A stretch of DNA of 64,000 nucleotides, taken from Metellina segmentata (taxonomy: Eukaryota > Arthropoda > Arachnida > Araneae > Tetragnathidae). The position numbers and the translations under genes are program-made. The notes under the pieces were generated by a model that had not been told where the DNA came from, did not search any database, and saw nothing but the letters and a program-made list of their open reading frames with translations. Location: NCBI GenBank assembly GCA_947359465.1, contig CANAIC010000159.1, positions 1-64,000 of the forward strand, written 5' to 3'. Positions 1-8,484 of the stretch are shown one piece after another; position 1 is the first letter of the stretch; every line of letters begins with the position of its first letter.

Positions 1-781
1 ACTTCTACAGTCGGTCCAAAAAATATATAAGCACCGGTACCCTTTCGATTTTTTTACCGAATCGATATTTTGGACCGATTATTTTTTTTGTTTTTTTGTT
101 TTTCAATGTTGGAGTCGCGAAAGAGAACTAGCATTGCCCACGAAGAGCAATGCGTGTATAATAGTATCGAGAAGGGGGGGGGTGAGCAATTGTCAAGAAG
201 CACATGAAGAGCAAAACCAATTGAATCAAATTTCCTTATAGTGTTTTGTGAAACTGGACATTTAAATTCATGACTGAAGTAAAAAAATGACCACAATGTT
301 TACTTATTATTTACTCTCAAGCGGTATTAATATATTAGCTGACCTGGGCGAGATATGATTGTCAAAGCACAATGCAGGGAGATAATGGCATTTCTTCCAA
401 CGATTACTTCTGCAAGCTTGAGTCAAAAGATTATTCATCTCGACATGAAAATAGGTCGAAAGTTGTTGCTTTGTCACTGATTGGGGCTGAAATGTCTTGT
501 GGTAAAAAGAAAACATGATTTGAACTCGACCTTTTTTTTCAAATAAGTAGTAATGCTTTATCGTGAAAAGAAGACATTATGCTGAAAAACTTCAATTTTG
601 ATTTGAACTCGTTTGGATGTACGTAGTAGTAATTGTGTCGTGCCCCGCCCTTTTTTTTTTTAATGTGTGATAGTAGTAATGCTTTATTGTGTGGACAGTA
701 GTAATGGTGTTGTGGTTGGAAAAGTAAATTACATGTATAATATTTCGACGCGCGACCAACTTCCTTTAAATCTTTAATTTC
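1..781. other. Palindrome-edge region, two small ORFs of unknown status
   Basis: No recognised gene. On the minus strand there are ORFs of 69 codons (307-516) and 80 codons (54-296); both are preserved in the other arm. Neither has an obvious domain, and a stretch of 7-8 consecutive C bases interrupts the second in a way that varies between arms, so coding is doubtful. Nearer the ribozyme the motif CATTACTAC (on the minus strand) recurs four times within about 160 bp with nearby AATAAA signals. Confidence 0.4.
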
Positions 782-840
782 AAAACCATTTCGACCCCTA
801 TAGGTCTCATCAGGTGGGCTATTACTCCCACGATGGTTTT
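782..840 (-). ncRNA. Type III hammerhead ribozyme (left copy B)
   Basis: Reverse complement of the copy at 40,980-41,038, with identical core and stems. It lies 127 nt past the stop of the 340-aa gene, on the same strand. On the minus strand a run of 19 A (complement of T 837-855) leads directly into stem III; the predicted cut is between complement positions 832 and 831. Structure details are given at 37,768-37,826. Confidence 0.92.
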
Positions 841-967
841 TTTTTTTTTTTTTTTATTATTAAAGCCAATACATTATTTACAAATACATTATTTATTTAC
901 AAATATATATTTTTTTTACATACAGCTTCGATTACACCAAAAAGTCCACGGGAAACGACCTTTCTGC

Positions 968-1990
968 TCAGGACGAGCCTTCTGATTTTATATCAAAGGA
1001 TTCGTAAAAGTATTGAAAATTCGCAACGTCTTCAGAATCAATGGGGTCCGGGTTCATTTGCATCGGCTGGTGGTGGTCAGTGCTGCTGCGTTTCCTTAAA
1101 TCCAAGGGTTCCACCTGGCAATTGTGGTCGTTAGACACGCTTATGGGAAATCTTTCCACTCTTTGTATATGAGCCGGTCGAGGGGAGAAGACTCGTTCGA
1201 GTGGAGGCGGCGCGGAACGTTCTTGAACGATTGTAGGGGAGAAGACTCGTTGCAGTGGAGGCGGCGAGGAACGTTCTTGAACGATTGTAGGGGAGAAGAC
1301 TCGTTCTTGAACGATTGTTTGTCGTCGAGGGGAGACCGGTCTCTCGATGGGATTGTTGCTGCTGCTGCACTCCCGTTTCAACTCATGGGCCGTTGCCGCG
1401 GTCACCACGTCCAGGGCGAACACGGTCGGTTGGATGGTAACAATGATATAAGTAGTGCCGGGCTCCACCAGGTACACATGGTTCGGTTGCAATACGTTCA
1501 TTTCATAGCAGAACTGGTCCTCGGGCCGAAACAGTCGTTCCCCGACACGACCTCCCTCCGAGTCTAGCTTGTAATACAGAACGGGCACTTGCGACAATTG
1601 AATAACGTGGTGAGTACCCTCTCCTACGGTTCTCTGTCCAAAAGTGAAAAACTTTTTCACAAAGAATAGGTTCTCGTAGACGTAGACGGTCCTCACGTCC
1701 GTGTTTGATTTCTGTCGCATCGAGAGCGACATTCGAGCCCGGACCTTTTCCCAGCTCAAGTTTTTCGGCTCTCGGACCAACGTCTGGGCTCGTGTCGCTG
1801 TATAGACGAAGTGGTCCACCAATTGGCGTGTAAACCACTCGATTCGTGTCCACGACACGAGCTCCCGGTATAATCCCGAGACTGCACAGATCACTTTTTT
1901 CTGGGTCACGTAACGTTCCAAGACCGACTTGTCTCCCGAGTAGCAAAGAGTCTTTACCCGTTCCGAAACCGTGTTGGGAAACAGATCCAT
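968..1990 (-). CDS. 340-aa protein with C-terminal PLDLR motif, paralogue of the 305-aa gene
   Basis: Function unknown. The start is placed at the ATG giving MDLFPNTV, because a TATATAA box lies about 45 nt upstream and the paralogue starts with the same MDxFPxTV pattern; the longer open frame before it includes the promoter. Residues ~100-225 align with the 305-aa neighbour: a TDVRT block, a FTFGQR block and a late hydrophobic TYIIVTIQPTVF stretch. A Pro/Ser-rich linker holds repeats of a TIVQERxFSP type. Near the C-terminus is EPLDLRKRS, a PxDLR motif of the kind bound by the corepressor CtBP. A hammerhead ribozyme follows the gene. Binding of CtBP is inferred from the motif only. Confidence 0.8.
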   Translation of the reverse strand: MDLFPNTVSERVKTLCYSGDKSVLERYVTQKKVICAVSGLYRELVSWTRIEWFTRQLVDHFVYTATRAQTLVREPKNLSWEKVRARMSLSMRQKSNTDVRTVYVYENLFFVKKFFTFGQRTVGEGTHHVIQLSQVPVLYYKLDSEGGRVGERLFRPEDQFCYEMNVLQPNHVYLVEPGTTYIIVTIQPTVFALDVVTAATAHELKRECSSSNNPIERPVSPRRQTIVQERVFSPTIVQERSSPPPLQRVFSPTIVQERSAPPPLERVFSPRPAHIQRVERFPISVSNDHNCQVEPLDLRKRSSTDHHQPMQMNPDPIDSEDVANFQYFYESFDIKSEGSS

Positions 1991-2030
1991 CCTTCGTCGT
2001 TGTTGTGTGCGAAACTGGTTGGTATCGAGC

Positions 2031-2087
2031 TTATATAGGGTCCGATGCAGTGTTTTTTTGTTGTTGTTGTTGTTGTTAGACAGGATG
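2031..2087 (-). promoter_or_regulatory. Promoter of the 340-aa gene with TATATAA and a GACAGGATG element
   Basis: Read on the minus strand, a TATATAA box is followed about 30 nt later by CAGTTTC, resembling a CAGT-type initiator, then by the ATG at 1990. The 9-mer CATCCTGTC (GACAGGATG on plus, 2079-2087) sits about 45 nt upstream of the TATA box. The same 9-mer occurs as a palindrome upstream of other genes here (7019, 54,500, 62,555). Confidence 0.6.
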
Positions 2088-2138
2088 GCAACATGGGCGG
2101 GGGTTTCCTTCCGAGGAGACCTTAACAACAGGACTGTT

Positions 2139-3056
2139 CTATTTTGCCGTTAGCCTTGTCAGACAGGAAAACCCGGCTCTTTTCTTCTGAGAATCTCCTT
2201 CAGACAGGACATGGGGTTTCCCGCTCAAATCTAAAGGCTCCTCGATGCAATTCGGAGGATAATAGTAACACGTCATGATGGGCTCAAAAAGTTCTCTGAT
2301 TTGCTCTTGGGTCGGCGGCTTCGTTACGAAATGCTGCTGCTCTTCTTCTCTCGGCCGCTTACTCAAAACAAGGGTCTCGTAAGGGTCGTAAATTAATATT
2401 TTACTACTTGTAGGGTCTTGGAATCGAAAATCCGCCGTCGCCGTCACCACTCGAACTGAAAACAGAGTCTGTTGCACGGTCAATACGATGTACAACGTGT
2501 CCTCGTCGACTTTGTAGGCGGTGTGGGGTTGCAATACGAACCTTTCGTAGAGATGTTGGTCTTGCCACCAAAAGATCCGATCCCCGACCCAGGGATTCGC
2601 GTTCGATCCCACGGAAGCGTTGGGCAGGCGGTAAAAGAGCATCGGGGCGTCCGAGGTCTCGTACACGTGAAAGGTCCCTCGTTGGACTCGTCGTTGCCCG
2701 AACGTGAAATAGGCGCCGACCACGAACGTTTCGTGGTCAATCGAGTAGATCGTCCTCACGTCGGTTTTGCGTTTATTTCTTTGCGACGACGATCTGGCCA
2801 GGCGACGATAAATTCTTTCCCACTCGACCCGACCTGGTCGAAACGGTATAAAATTTTTAGCTCCCATGGCCAGGTAGAGAAAATTCTGCAGCCCGTCGAG
2901 GAATTTACTTTTCCAGGAGATTCGGTTCTCATCATCGGGATCCAAGCTCGTTACCCAACACGACACTCGCCCGGCGAGTTTCTCGAAGGCAGACTTGGAA
3001 GATGGAACGAGGAGAGGTTGCACGGTATCGCGAACGGTCGAAGGAAAGCAATCCAT
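2139..3056 (-). CDS. 305-aa protein with C-terminal PLDLS (CtBP-type) motif
   Basis: Paralogue of the 340-aa neighbour. The start MDCFPSTV is favoured because the open frame upstream of it is only TA/GA microsatellite. Shared blocks are KTDVRTIY (~100), FTFGQRRV (~120), a Trp-rich stretch (~160) and TLYIVLTVQQTLF (~200). EEPLDLSG at ~280 exactly matches the PLDLS core through which several viral and cellular proteins bind CtBP. The rest of the C-terminus is polar and likely disordered. There is no recognised enzymatic domain. The mirror copy differs by at least two residues, so the arms are not perfectly homogenised. A nuclear transcription modulator is a reasonable guess, not shown. Confidence 0.8.
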   Translation of the reverse strand: MDCFPSTVRDTVQPLLVPSSKSAFEKLAGRVSCWVTSLDPDDENRISWKSKFLDGLQNFLYLAMGAKNFIPFRPGRVEWERIYRRLARSSSQRNKRKTDVRTIYSIDHETFVVGAYFTFGQRRVQRGTFHVYETSDAPMLFYRLPNASVGSNANPWVGDRIFWWQDQHLYERFVLQPHTAYKVDEDTLYIVLTVQQTLFSVRVVTATADFRFQDPTSSKILIYDPYETLVLSKRPREEEQQHFVTKPPTQEQIRELFEPIMTCYYYPPNCIEEPLDLSGKPHVLSEGDSQKKRAGFSCLTRLTAK

Positions 3057-3077
3057 GGCCGTCTTAAGTGTGGGGAC

Positions 3078-3078
3078 G

Positions 3079-3163
<85 letters not shown>

Positions 3164-3198
3164 CGAGGATTATATATATATATATATATTTTTTTTTT
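3078..3198. repeat. (TC)n(TA)n microsatellite acting as upstream region of the 305-aa gene
   Basis: On the coding (minus) strand a long TA run followed by a GA run ends about 20 nt before the ATG of the 305-aa gene. The run is clearly longer here than in the other arm (38,650-38,742). The TA tract could supply the TATA element and the GA tract a GAGA-type site. Confidence 0.8.
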
Positions 3199-3208
3199 AT
3201 ATTTTTGT

Positions 3209-3919
3209 TCATACTTCCTCTTTGAGGTAGCGATACCTCACGTTGTGATTACAAATGATATCCACTACGTTCGGAGGGTATTCGATTCCTTCGAACACCA
3301 ATACCATTGGTTTTCCAACGTTCTTCTCACTCCTTTCAACGGGTTCACGAACATTAGCAGCAGCAGGTTCTTGCAGGTCATCATCACAGGTAGCCTCCTC
3401 TCGATCTCCAAATAACGCATCACGCGTGCTCTCGGAAAATTCGGTGAGGAACTTATGTTTCGAAACAATTTCGCGAGCCTTCGCTAAAACGAATCCAGTA
3501 AACCCTACCATCCACTCGCTCAAGCGGCACGAATCCGGTTCGCTTCCTTTTGAGACCATTTGAAGAATGGTAGAGTAGCGATGACTCGTAGAAAATATAA
3601 AAGGTTCGTTTTTCACGACGCCTAAAGACAAGAGATTACTGACGACTTGTCGAAGAGGGACTCCCCCTTTACGAGACTTTTCGATCAGGTCCAGCATTTC
3701 GTTGGGTGTTAGGATTCGAGTCGACATGGATCCTCGAAAGCAAGAGGGTGCGACGTCCGAAACGTGGCGACGGGGATGGGTCTTGTAACAGTCGGTGGAA
3801 GTGCTTCGATAACCGAGAAGCGCATTCACGTCGGAGAGTTTCCAGTATATTTCACCGTCGATGATCCCGACGCAGGCCGAAAGAACTGTCGTGTCGTTGA
3901 GTCGAACGCGGAACCACAT
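3209..3919 (-). CDS. BRO-N-domain-like protein
   Basis: A 236-aa protein. The N-terminal ~100 residues resemble the BRO-N domain of baculovirus repeated ORFs: a beta-rich start, then GEIYWKLSDVNALLGY (a variant of the 'W..k-DV...LGY' core), and later ILTPNEMLDLIEKS where BRO-N has its ITE.GLY.LI..S segment. BRO-N proteins bind nucleic acid and are commonly multi-copy in insect dsDNA viruses. The C-terminal ~130 residues are not recognised; an acidic patch lies near 185. A TATATATAAA box stands about 60 nt upstream, just after the hammerhead of the preceding gene. Confidence 0.6.
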   Translation of the reverse strand: MWFRVRLNDTTVLSACVGIIDGEIYWKLSDVNALLGYRSTSTDCYKTHPRRHVSDVAPSCFRGSMSTRILTPNEMLDLIEKSRKGGVPLRQVVSNLLSLGVVKNEPFIFSTSHRYSTILQMVSKGSEPDSCRLSEWMVGFTGFVLAKAREIVSKHKFLTEFSESTRDALFGDREEATCDDDLQEPAAANVREPVERSEKNVGKPMVLVFEGIEYPPNVVDIICNHNVRYRYLKEEV

Positions 3920-4018
3920 CCTTTACAGCAAATGAGAGACGATGAAATTGTGAAGTGGTTTGGAAGCGCGACTTTTATATATATACCCAAAGTCGCAGCA
4001 ATTATTTTTTTTTCTTTC

Positions 4019-4077
4019 AAAACCATTTCGACCCCTATAGGTCTCATCAGGTGGGCTATTACTCCCACGATGGTTTT
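4019..4077 (-). ncRNA. Type III hammerhead ribozyme (left copy A)
   Basis: Mirror of 37,768-37,826 with identical 59 nt. It lies between the 391-aa gene (stop at 4311) and the TATA box of the BRO-like gene. The minus-strand A run before it is 18 long here and 15 in the other arm. The predicted cut is between complement positions 4069 and 4068. Confidence 0.92.
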
Positions 4078-4310
4078 TTTTTTTTTTTTTTATTAATTTT
4101 TTTTTAAAGGCACATATATTATTACTACATGCATTGTTTTACATTATTATACAATATTTTTACATGATTCTAGTGGGGTACAGTCACCTAATATCGGTTG
4201 GCACTCATAGTTTTTTTTTTTTTTTTGTGCGTATACACTTTCCGAGGAGTACTTTGTTTGACGCACTTTGCAGTAACGTATCGTCGACGATTCTGCTGTC
4301 GGACCTTCTT

Positions 4311-5486
4311 CTAGTGGGGTATGGTAGTCATCGTCCTACGGGTCACCTTTTGAACACCCCCTACCACCACCTTCCATCGGTGGCACTCGGTTTCTTTGCA
4401 GTACGTACACTTTCCGAGGAGTCGATCGTCCAATGGGTGTACTTTGACGTCCGCGAGCTGCGGGAAATCTTTTCGAAACTCCTTCCACGCACTTTGCGTC
4501 TCTGCACCGACGAGGTAGAGTCCTCCCATACCAAACTCTTGCAAATCGTCGACGAGCTGCTGTCGCCAGTCTGGGCAACAGTCCTCGGACACGCTTTTAA
4601 ATCCGTTGGAGACCGTGTACGATTCTCCTTGAATGCATAGGATCAGTGCCACTTCGAGACCGTGTTCGAACACTTGCCGGGTTCTTTTCCGATCGTCGTT
4701 TTCCGCCTGCTGGTCGTACCTCGAAACATCTCTTCGATGATGATCGGGCCTTCTTCTCCGTTCGTCGGAGTAATAGTTCTTCCTTCTTCTCCAATCCGCA
4801 TAATAAGGTGGAGGATACCTCGGTCTATTATAGACGAAAGGTTCGTTGTTCCACGTCCTATCCGAATAGGGGAACCGCGAACGATCCCTTTTGTCGACGA
4901 CGTGTTGTGGTGGAGGACGACAATCGGTGGTGGCAGCCCTCTTTCTCCACGCCATCGGAGCGTCTCGTTCTTCTTGTTGTTGTTCTTCGTCATCAGGGGT
5001 CGACGACGCGTTTCGTTCTGCTTCAGCAGGTGATGGCGGCTTCGTTACGGTTTTCTTCAACGACGCGTCTCGTTTTTTTTCTACAGGCATTACGGGTTTC
5101 TCATCACTGGTAGGCTCTCGATCAACAGCTGGAGGTTTTACGGGTGGTCTTTGATCACGAGGACTTAAATCCATAGAAATTCGTTTGTCATCATTAGCCG
5201 CAGCAACTTGACTGGGAGCTGGGGTAGTGAGAGGAGGATTCCGTCGACCCCATTCGTGTCGTTGGGGAAACCTTTCTACTGGGTTCTTGTCGATAGTAAA
5301 AAGGACGGGTTCATCATCATTTGGAGGAGGAGAAATCGGAGAGTAACATCTCTCGGATAGAGTAGTAGGACTACGGGTACCCGAGTTCGATGGGTAGTGT
5401 GTCGGGGAAGCGTCCATCGCTTGATCGATCAGGTCCCAAATGTCTTGGTCTGGCATCTCGTCGGTCATCTCTGAGCCGAAGAACAT
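4311..5486 (-). CDS. 391-aa protein with disordered N-terminus and a Cys-containing C-terminal domain shared with the 148-aa family
   Basis: Residues 1-270 are low-complexity: acidic and Pro/Ser-rich first, then rich in Arg, Asp and Tyr with an RRRRPDHHRRD-type basic patch. Residues ~275-391 form a compact domain with DWRQQLVDDLQEF, LYLVGAE and CTYCKETEC. The same order (DW..LV..L, L.FVG, CRQCKSKLC) is found in the 148-aa proteins at 44,000 and 46,685, so I treat them as one family of unknown function. CxxCxxxxC may bind zinc. A start at codon 7 (MTDEMPDQD) is an alternative because the TATA-like run lies very close to the first ATG. Confidence 0.8.
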   Translation of the reverse strand: MFFGSEMTDEMPDQDIWDLIDQAMDASPTHYPSNSGTRSPTTLSERCYSPISPPPNDDEPVLFTIDKNPVERFPQRHEWGRRNPPLTTPAPSQVAAANDDKRISMDLSPRDQRPPVKPPAVDREPTSDEKPVMPVEKKRDASLKKTVTKPPSPAEAERNASSTPDDEEQQQEERDAPMAWRKRAATTDCRPPPQHVVDKRDRSRFPYSDRTWNNEPFVYNRPRYPPPYYADWRRRKNYYSDERRRRPDHHRRDVSRYDQQAENDDRKRTRQVFEHGLEVALILCIQGESYTVSNGFKSVSEDCCPDWRQQLVDDLQEFGMGGLYLVGAETQSAWKEFRKDFPQLADVKVHPLDDRLLGKCTYCKETECHRWKVVVGGVQKVTRRTMTTIPH

Positions 5487-5619
5487 CTCGCAGAGCTTGG
5501 ATCAATATATATATATGAATATAGAGAAAAAAAATTTTTTTTTGGAAGTTTGATAAGGCAAAATCTCCGTCGTATAAAGCAGATGTTAATGCAAGTACGG
5601 GTGGTTTTTTTTTCCATAA

Positions 5620-6150
5620 TTAATTTTTTGTCACAAATATTCTCCTTGGATCCAATTCTGAAAGGTTCGGAGGAACGATGGGCTTTTTTGAAAAGTCTAT
5701 TCCAATTAAAATATATTGAATTGGAGCATCTTCGACCGGACCATTGGCGGTTTTAAACGATATATCTTTGATTGTAGCATTTTCGACCGGAGAAGAAAGT
5801 TCAAAGACGGCGGTGGACATATCTTCGATTGGAGCATCATCAGGAGACAAAATATTTTCGATTGGAGGATTGAGAAACACAGCATTATCTTCGATTGGAG
5901 AAGAAAGTTCAAACACAGCAGACGAAGATATATTGACGGCAGCAGGACGAGGATCCCCCGACGACCAGACGAAGGTTCCGAGTAAATTCCAACTCGGGTC
6001 GTCTGGATCGGGGACCTCCGTATAGGTCTTGATTAATTTAAAAGCAGGAAGCGTCGGTGAACACGGTATAGGCGAGATTGGATTGAAGACAAATTTCACT
6101 TGTTCCCAAACCTCCTCGTCCGTCAACAACGTCCTTTTTCTTTCTGACAT
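5620..6150 (-). CDS. 176-aa acidic protein with internal repeats
   Basis: Unknown function. The start MSERKRTLL is chosen because a TATAAAT box lies about 60 nt upstream; the earlier in-frame ATG would fall close to the expected RNA start. The central part carries imperfect repeats of the type AxFELSSPIEDNA and PIEDxS, rich in Glu, Asp, Pro and Ser; no Cys/His cluster and no membrane segment. The upstream region has 50-bp tandem repeats (6186-6335). Confidence 0.7.
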   Translation of the reverse strand: MSERKRTLLTDEEVWEQVKFVFNPISPIPCSPTLPAFKLIKTYTEVPDPDDPSWNLLGTFVWSSGDPRPAAVNISSSAVFELSSPIEDNAVFLNPPIENILSPDDAPIEDMSTAVFELSSPVENATIKDISFKTANGPVEDAPIQYILIGIDFSKKPIVPPNLSELDPRRIFVTKN

Positions 6151-6185
6151 CGCGAAATGCAGAGAGTCTTGGAATGAAATCATCT

Positions 6186-6335
6186 GGCGTTGCAGATAAG
6201 GACGTTTCTATTTATACAACAGGATATCCTTCGTTTCAGACCTTGGCCCGGCAGATAAGGCGTTTCCAACAGGATATCCTTCGTTTCAGACCTTGGCCCG
6301 GCAGATAAGGCGTTTCCAACAGGATATCCTTGGAA
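6186..6335 (-). promoter_or_regulatory. 50-bp tandem promoter repeats with AGGATATCCT palindrome and GATA-type sites
   Basis: Three copies of the perfect palindrome AGGATATCCT occur at 6221, 6271 and 6321, exactly 50 bp apart, each alternating with GCAGATAAGG (a GATA-type core) at about 6192, 6251 and 6301. The copy nearest the gene also holds the TATAAAT box. The layout suggests an enhancer or activator array for the 176-aa gene. Confidence 0.7.
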
Positions 6336-6451
6336 GAAAAATGGGCGTTTTTATATATCGACCACTACAGGATATATCCCTTGGAAATCACACCTCAGTC
6401 AGACCTTGGATTAATTTGAGTTTGTCTTTAAAAAAAAAAAAAAAAAACGTT

Positions 6452-6958
6452 TCACAAAATGTATTCATTTCTCACTTGCCTTCTACACCACCGCTGCCAT
6501 CTTCCCCTCCTCATCTTCTCTCGAACAAGGCAGGGTTTATCCCGGCACTGGTACGAACACCTATGGGTCGCCTCGAACAATCTCCAAAACAGATTTTTAA
6601 ATACTTTAGTCTCTTTCCACAAAAAATAAGCGGCTCTGTCCACACTCCACCTGCGTTCTCTGTTGTATCCGTCGTACGTTTTCAAATTACGACGTATTTC
6701 GCGATGAATGGCTCGGAGGAGATGATGCGAAAACTCGTAGCGTCCGATTAATAATAAGCTATTCGCGACCGTTGTCCATTTTTCACATCGTCTCTTTTCT
6801 CGTAAAGCGGCGATCACCTCCTCGCCGATCGCAGCTCGGCACAACGGACACGTTTTCCTATCGTCGTCCACCCAATAGGCGAGGCACGTTTCGTGAAACC
6901 GATGCTTGCAAGCGATCGAATCGCCTCCGTCCTCGAGGCAAATGGCACATGTAGACAT
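6452..6958 (-). CDS. RING-H2 protein with novel C-terminal domain (168 aa)
   Basis: The RING-H2 occupies residues 4-40 (C4, C7, C17, H19, H22, C25, C37, C40), complete and typical of an E3 ubiquitin ligase. Residues ~60-150 share a pattern with the 211-aa and 149-aa RING genes: a KW..V segment, VDRAAYFLW, a helical F..LF.RLFE..H and C-x3-C-x4-CL. I see no known family for this part. The gene is divergent from the 211-aa RING gene; the palindrome CATCCTGTC-A-GACAGGATG lies between them. The substrate is unknown. Confidence 0.85.
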   Translation of the reverse strand: MSTCAICLEDGGDSIACKHRFHETCLAYWVDDDRKTCPLCRAAIGEEVIAALREKRRCEKWTTVANSLLLIGRYEFSHHLLRAIHREIRRNLKTYDGYNRERRWSVDRAAYFLWKETKVFKNLFWRLFEATHRCSYQCRDKPCLVREKMRRGRWQRWCRRQVRNEYIL

Positions 6959-7018
6959 TGCGAGAGAGGAAGTCAGAACGAGGAGTGGTTATATCCGCTT
7001 TTATATTCTTTTCCTCCT

Positions 7019-7037
7019 CATCCTGTCAGACAGGATG
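7019..7037. promoter_or_regulatory. 19-bp palindrome CATCCTGTC-A-GACAGGATG between two divergent RING genes
   Basis: A perfect 9-bp inverted repeat around one base, positioned between the divergent starts at 6958 and 7153. The same 9-mer appears upstream of the 340-aa gene and in larger palindromes upstream of both kinase-like genes. It probably binds a dimeric regulator (inference). Confidence 0.65.
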
Positions 7038-7152
7038 CGCGTTTTTTTTTTGTTTTTTGTTTGTTTTTTAACGTAAAGAAAATTAAATAAATACCCTCGC
7101 GTCTATTGTTTCAAACGTGTCTTTGACGAGTCGTTCCTTACACAGAGTCATC

Positions 7153-7788
7153 ATGCCCAAGTGCGCATTATGCCGTCAAAAAGCGATGTCCCCGTTTTAT
7201 CGAATGGACTGCTGCGAAAGTATTCTGCACCTAAAATGCCTGGACGAGTATGCCAACATCCAAAAAGAACCGTTCTGCAAATTCTGCGAAAAGGAAATCA
7301 GTAAGGACGATCTTCTTGTGATCCGAGAAATGGCAGTCGCATCGGTTGCTACCGAAGCGGTGGAAATGGCAGCTAAGAACGCCACCGGGCTCCGCTGTCC
7401 GACCTGTCAGATAGAGCTCAACGACGACTACGAGGTTCAGCTGAAAAATGCCTGGCTCGTGGAGTGCTGGACGCAGGTGCGGAACAGCGTCCTGCGACAC
7501 CATCACATGTATCCCCGAGAAGTGTTCGACTGGATCCTCGTTACAGCACGTCCACACTGCAACGACCAATATATCAATCCGAGTGATCCGTGTTGGCCGG
7601 TCGACCGCGTGGTCGAATTTCTATGGCCCCGTCGCCCGATCAACCGAAAATTCACGTCGTTGCTCGTGCGAATGTTCCTTCAGCGCCACGATTGCGGATC
7701 GAGGTGTGAATGGTTCCCGTGTCTCGGACGTTTATGGGCTCACGCCTTCGAGGAGGAATATCCAAAAGATGATGTAAATAATTATTAA
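7153..7788 (+). CDS. RING-like protein with the shared C-terminal domain (211 aa)
   Basis: Starts at MPKCALC; the upstream in-frame extension has no ATG. The leader and first codons GTCATCATGCCCAAG are identical to those of the 52-aa RING gene at 9476, so the two starts share ancestry. The N-terminal RING is degenerate (C4, C7, C20/C21, H26, C29, C42, C45; one ligand not evident), and a further CPTC pair follows at ~82. The C-terminus has VDRVVEFLW and H-x-C-x3-C-x4-CL, the block shared with the 168-aa and 149-aa RING proteins. An AATAAA signal and a hairpin follow the stop. Confidence 0.82.
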   Translation: MPKCALCRQKAMSPFYRMDCCESILHLKCLDEYANIQKEPFCKFCEKEISKDDLLVIREMAVASVATEAVEMAAKNATGLRCPTCQIELNDDYEVQLKNAWLVECWTQVRNSVLRHHHMYPREVFDWILVTARPHCNDQYINPSDPCWPVDRVVEFLWPRRPINRKFTSLLVRMFLQRHDCGSRCEWFPCLGRLWAHAFEEEYPKDDVNNY

Positions 7789-7803
7789 TATCAATAAAAT
7801 GAA

Positions 7804-7840
7804 GAAGAAACTCCACGAAAACCTTTTCGTCGAGTTTCTT
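7804..7840 (+). terminator. Hairpin after AATAAA, 3' end of the 211-aa RING gene
   Basis: A 16-bp stem with one mismatch (AAGAAACTC..ACGAAAA pairing with TTTTCGT.GAGTTTCTT) begins just after an AATAAA at 7793 and is followed by T-rich sequence. The same arrangement recurs after other genes in the window. Confidence 0.5.
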
Positions 7841-8087
7841 TTTATTATTATTTTACACCAACATTGGTTTGACTCGTGTGGTTCTGTATTAAAGTTGCAC
7901 CACCGCTTCAAGATTTTCCTGGTTCCGGGAGATTTCTTGGTGTTTATAGAATTGGGGCCAAGATTATTAAGGATCTGTGTGGGGGGATGAAGGATCCCCT
8001 TACAAAAAAAAAAAAAAAAAAAAGAATCATTGGAACTGTGCCCCAAACAGCGAAACTAAACTTTACTGAAATTTAGAGTTAAGGAAG

Positions 8088-8425
8088 CATATATCCAGAC
8101 GAGAAAAGTGATATAATATTTTCTCTCCGAGGTTGGATCGGGATGCAAAACTCACTTCATAAAAAAAAAAACTCGTTTCGGGCAACAACAACAACAAAAA
8201 AAACAAAAAACAAAAAGATCCGGATGTCTGGACGCGACTGATAACGAATCAACGGAAAACAGGAAACATATAGATTGAGGTATAATTTTTTCTCTCCGAG
8301 GTTGGATCGAGATCCATAAAAAAAAAAAAAAAAAATCGATGATGTAGGAATCGTTTTCGGAAGAGATCCGGATGTCTAGACGCGACTGATAACGGATCAG
8401 CGTTTCCGACAACAGGAAGCATATA
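8088..8425. repeat. Direct repeats upstream of the 149-aa RING gene
   Basis: The motifs CTCTCCGAGGTTGGATCG and GATCCGGATGTCT.GACGCGACTGATAACG each occur at least twice, separated by A homopolymers of 12-18 bases. The stretch 7841-8484 holds no gene. The last repeat runs into the CTATATAG TATA-like box at about 8437. Probably a promoter or regulatory array. Confidence 0.65.
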
Positions 8426-8484
8426 TCATCCCTATATAGAGTTGTAACCCGAAACGGGGGGACTTGCGCTAAAAAATTCAGAGG

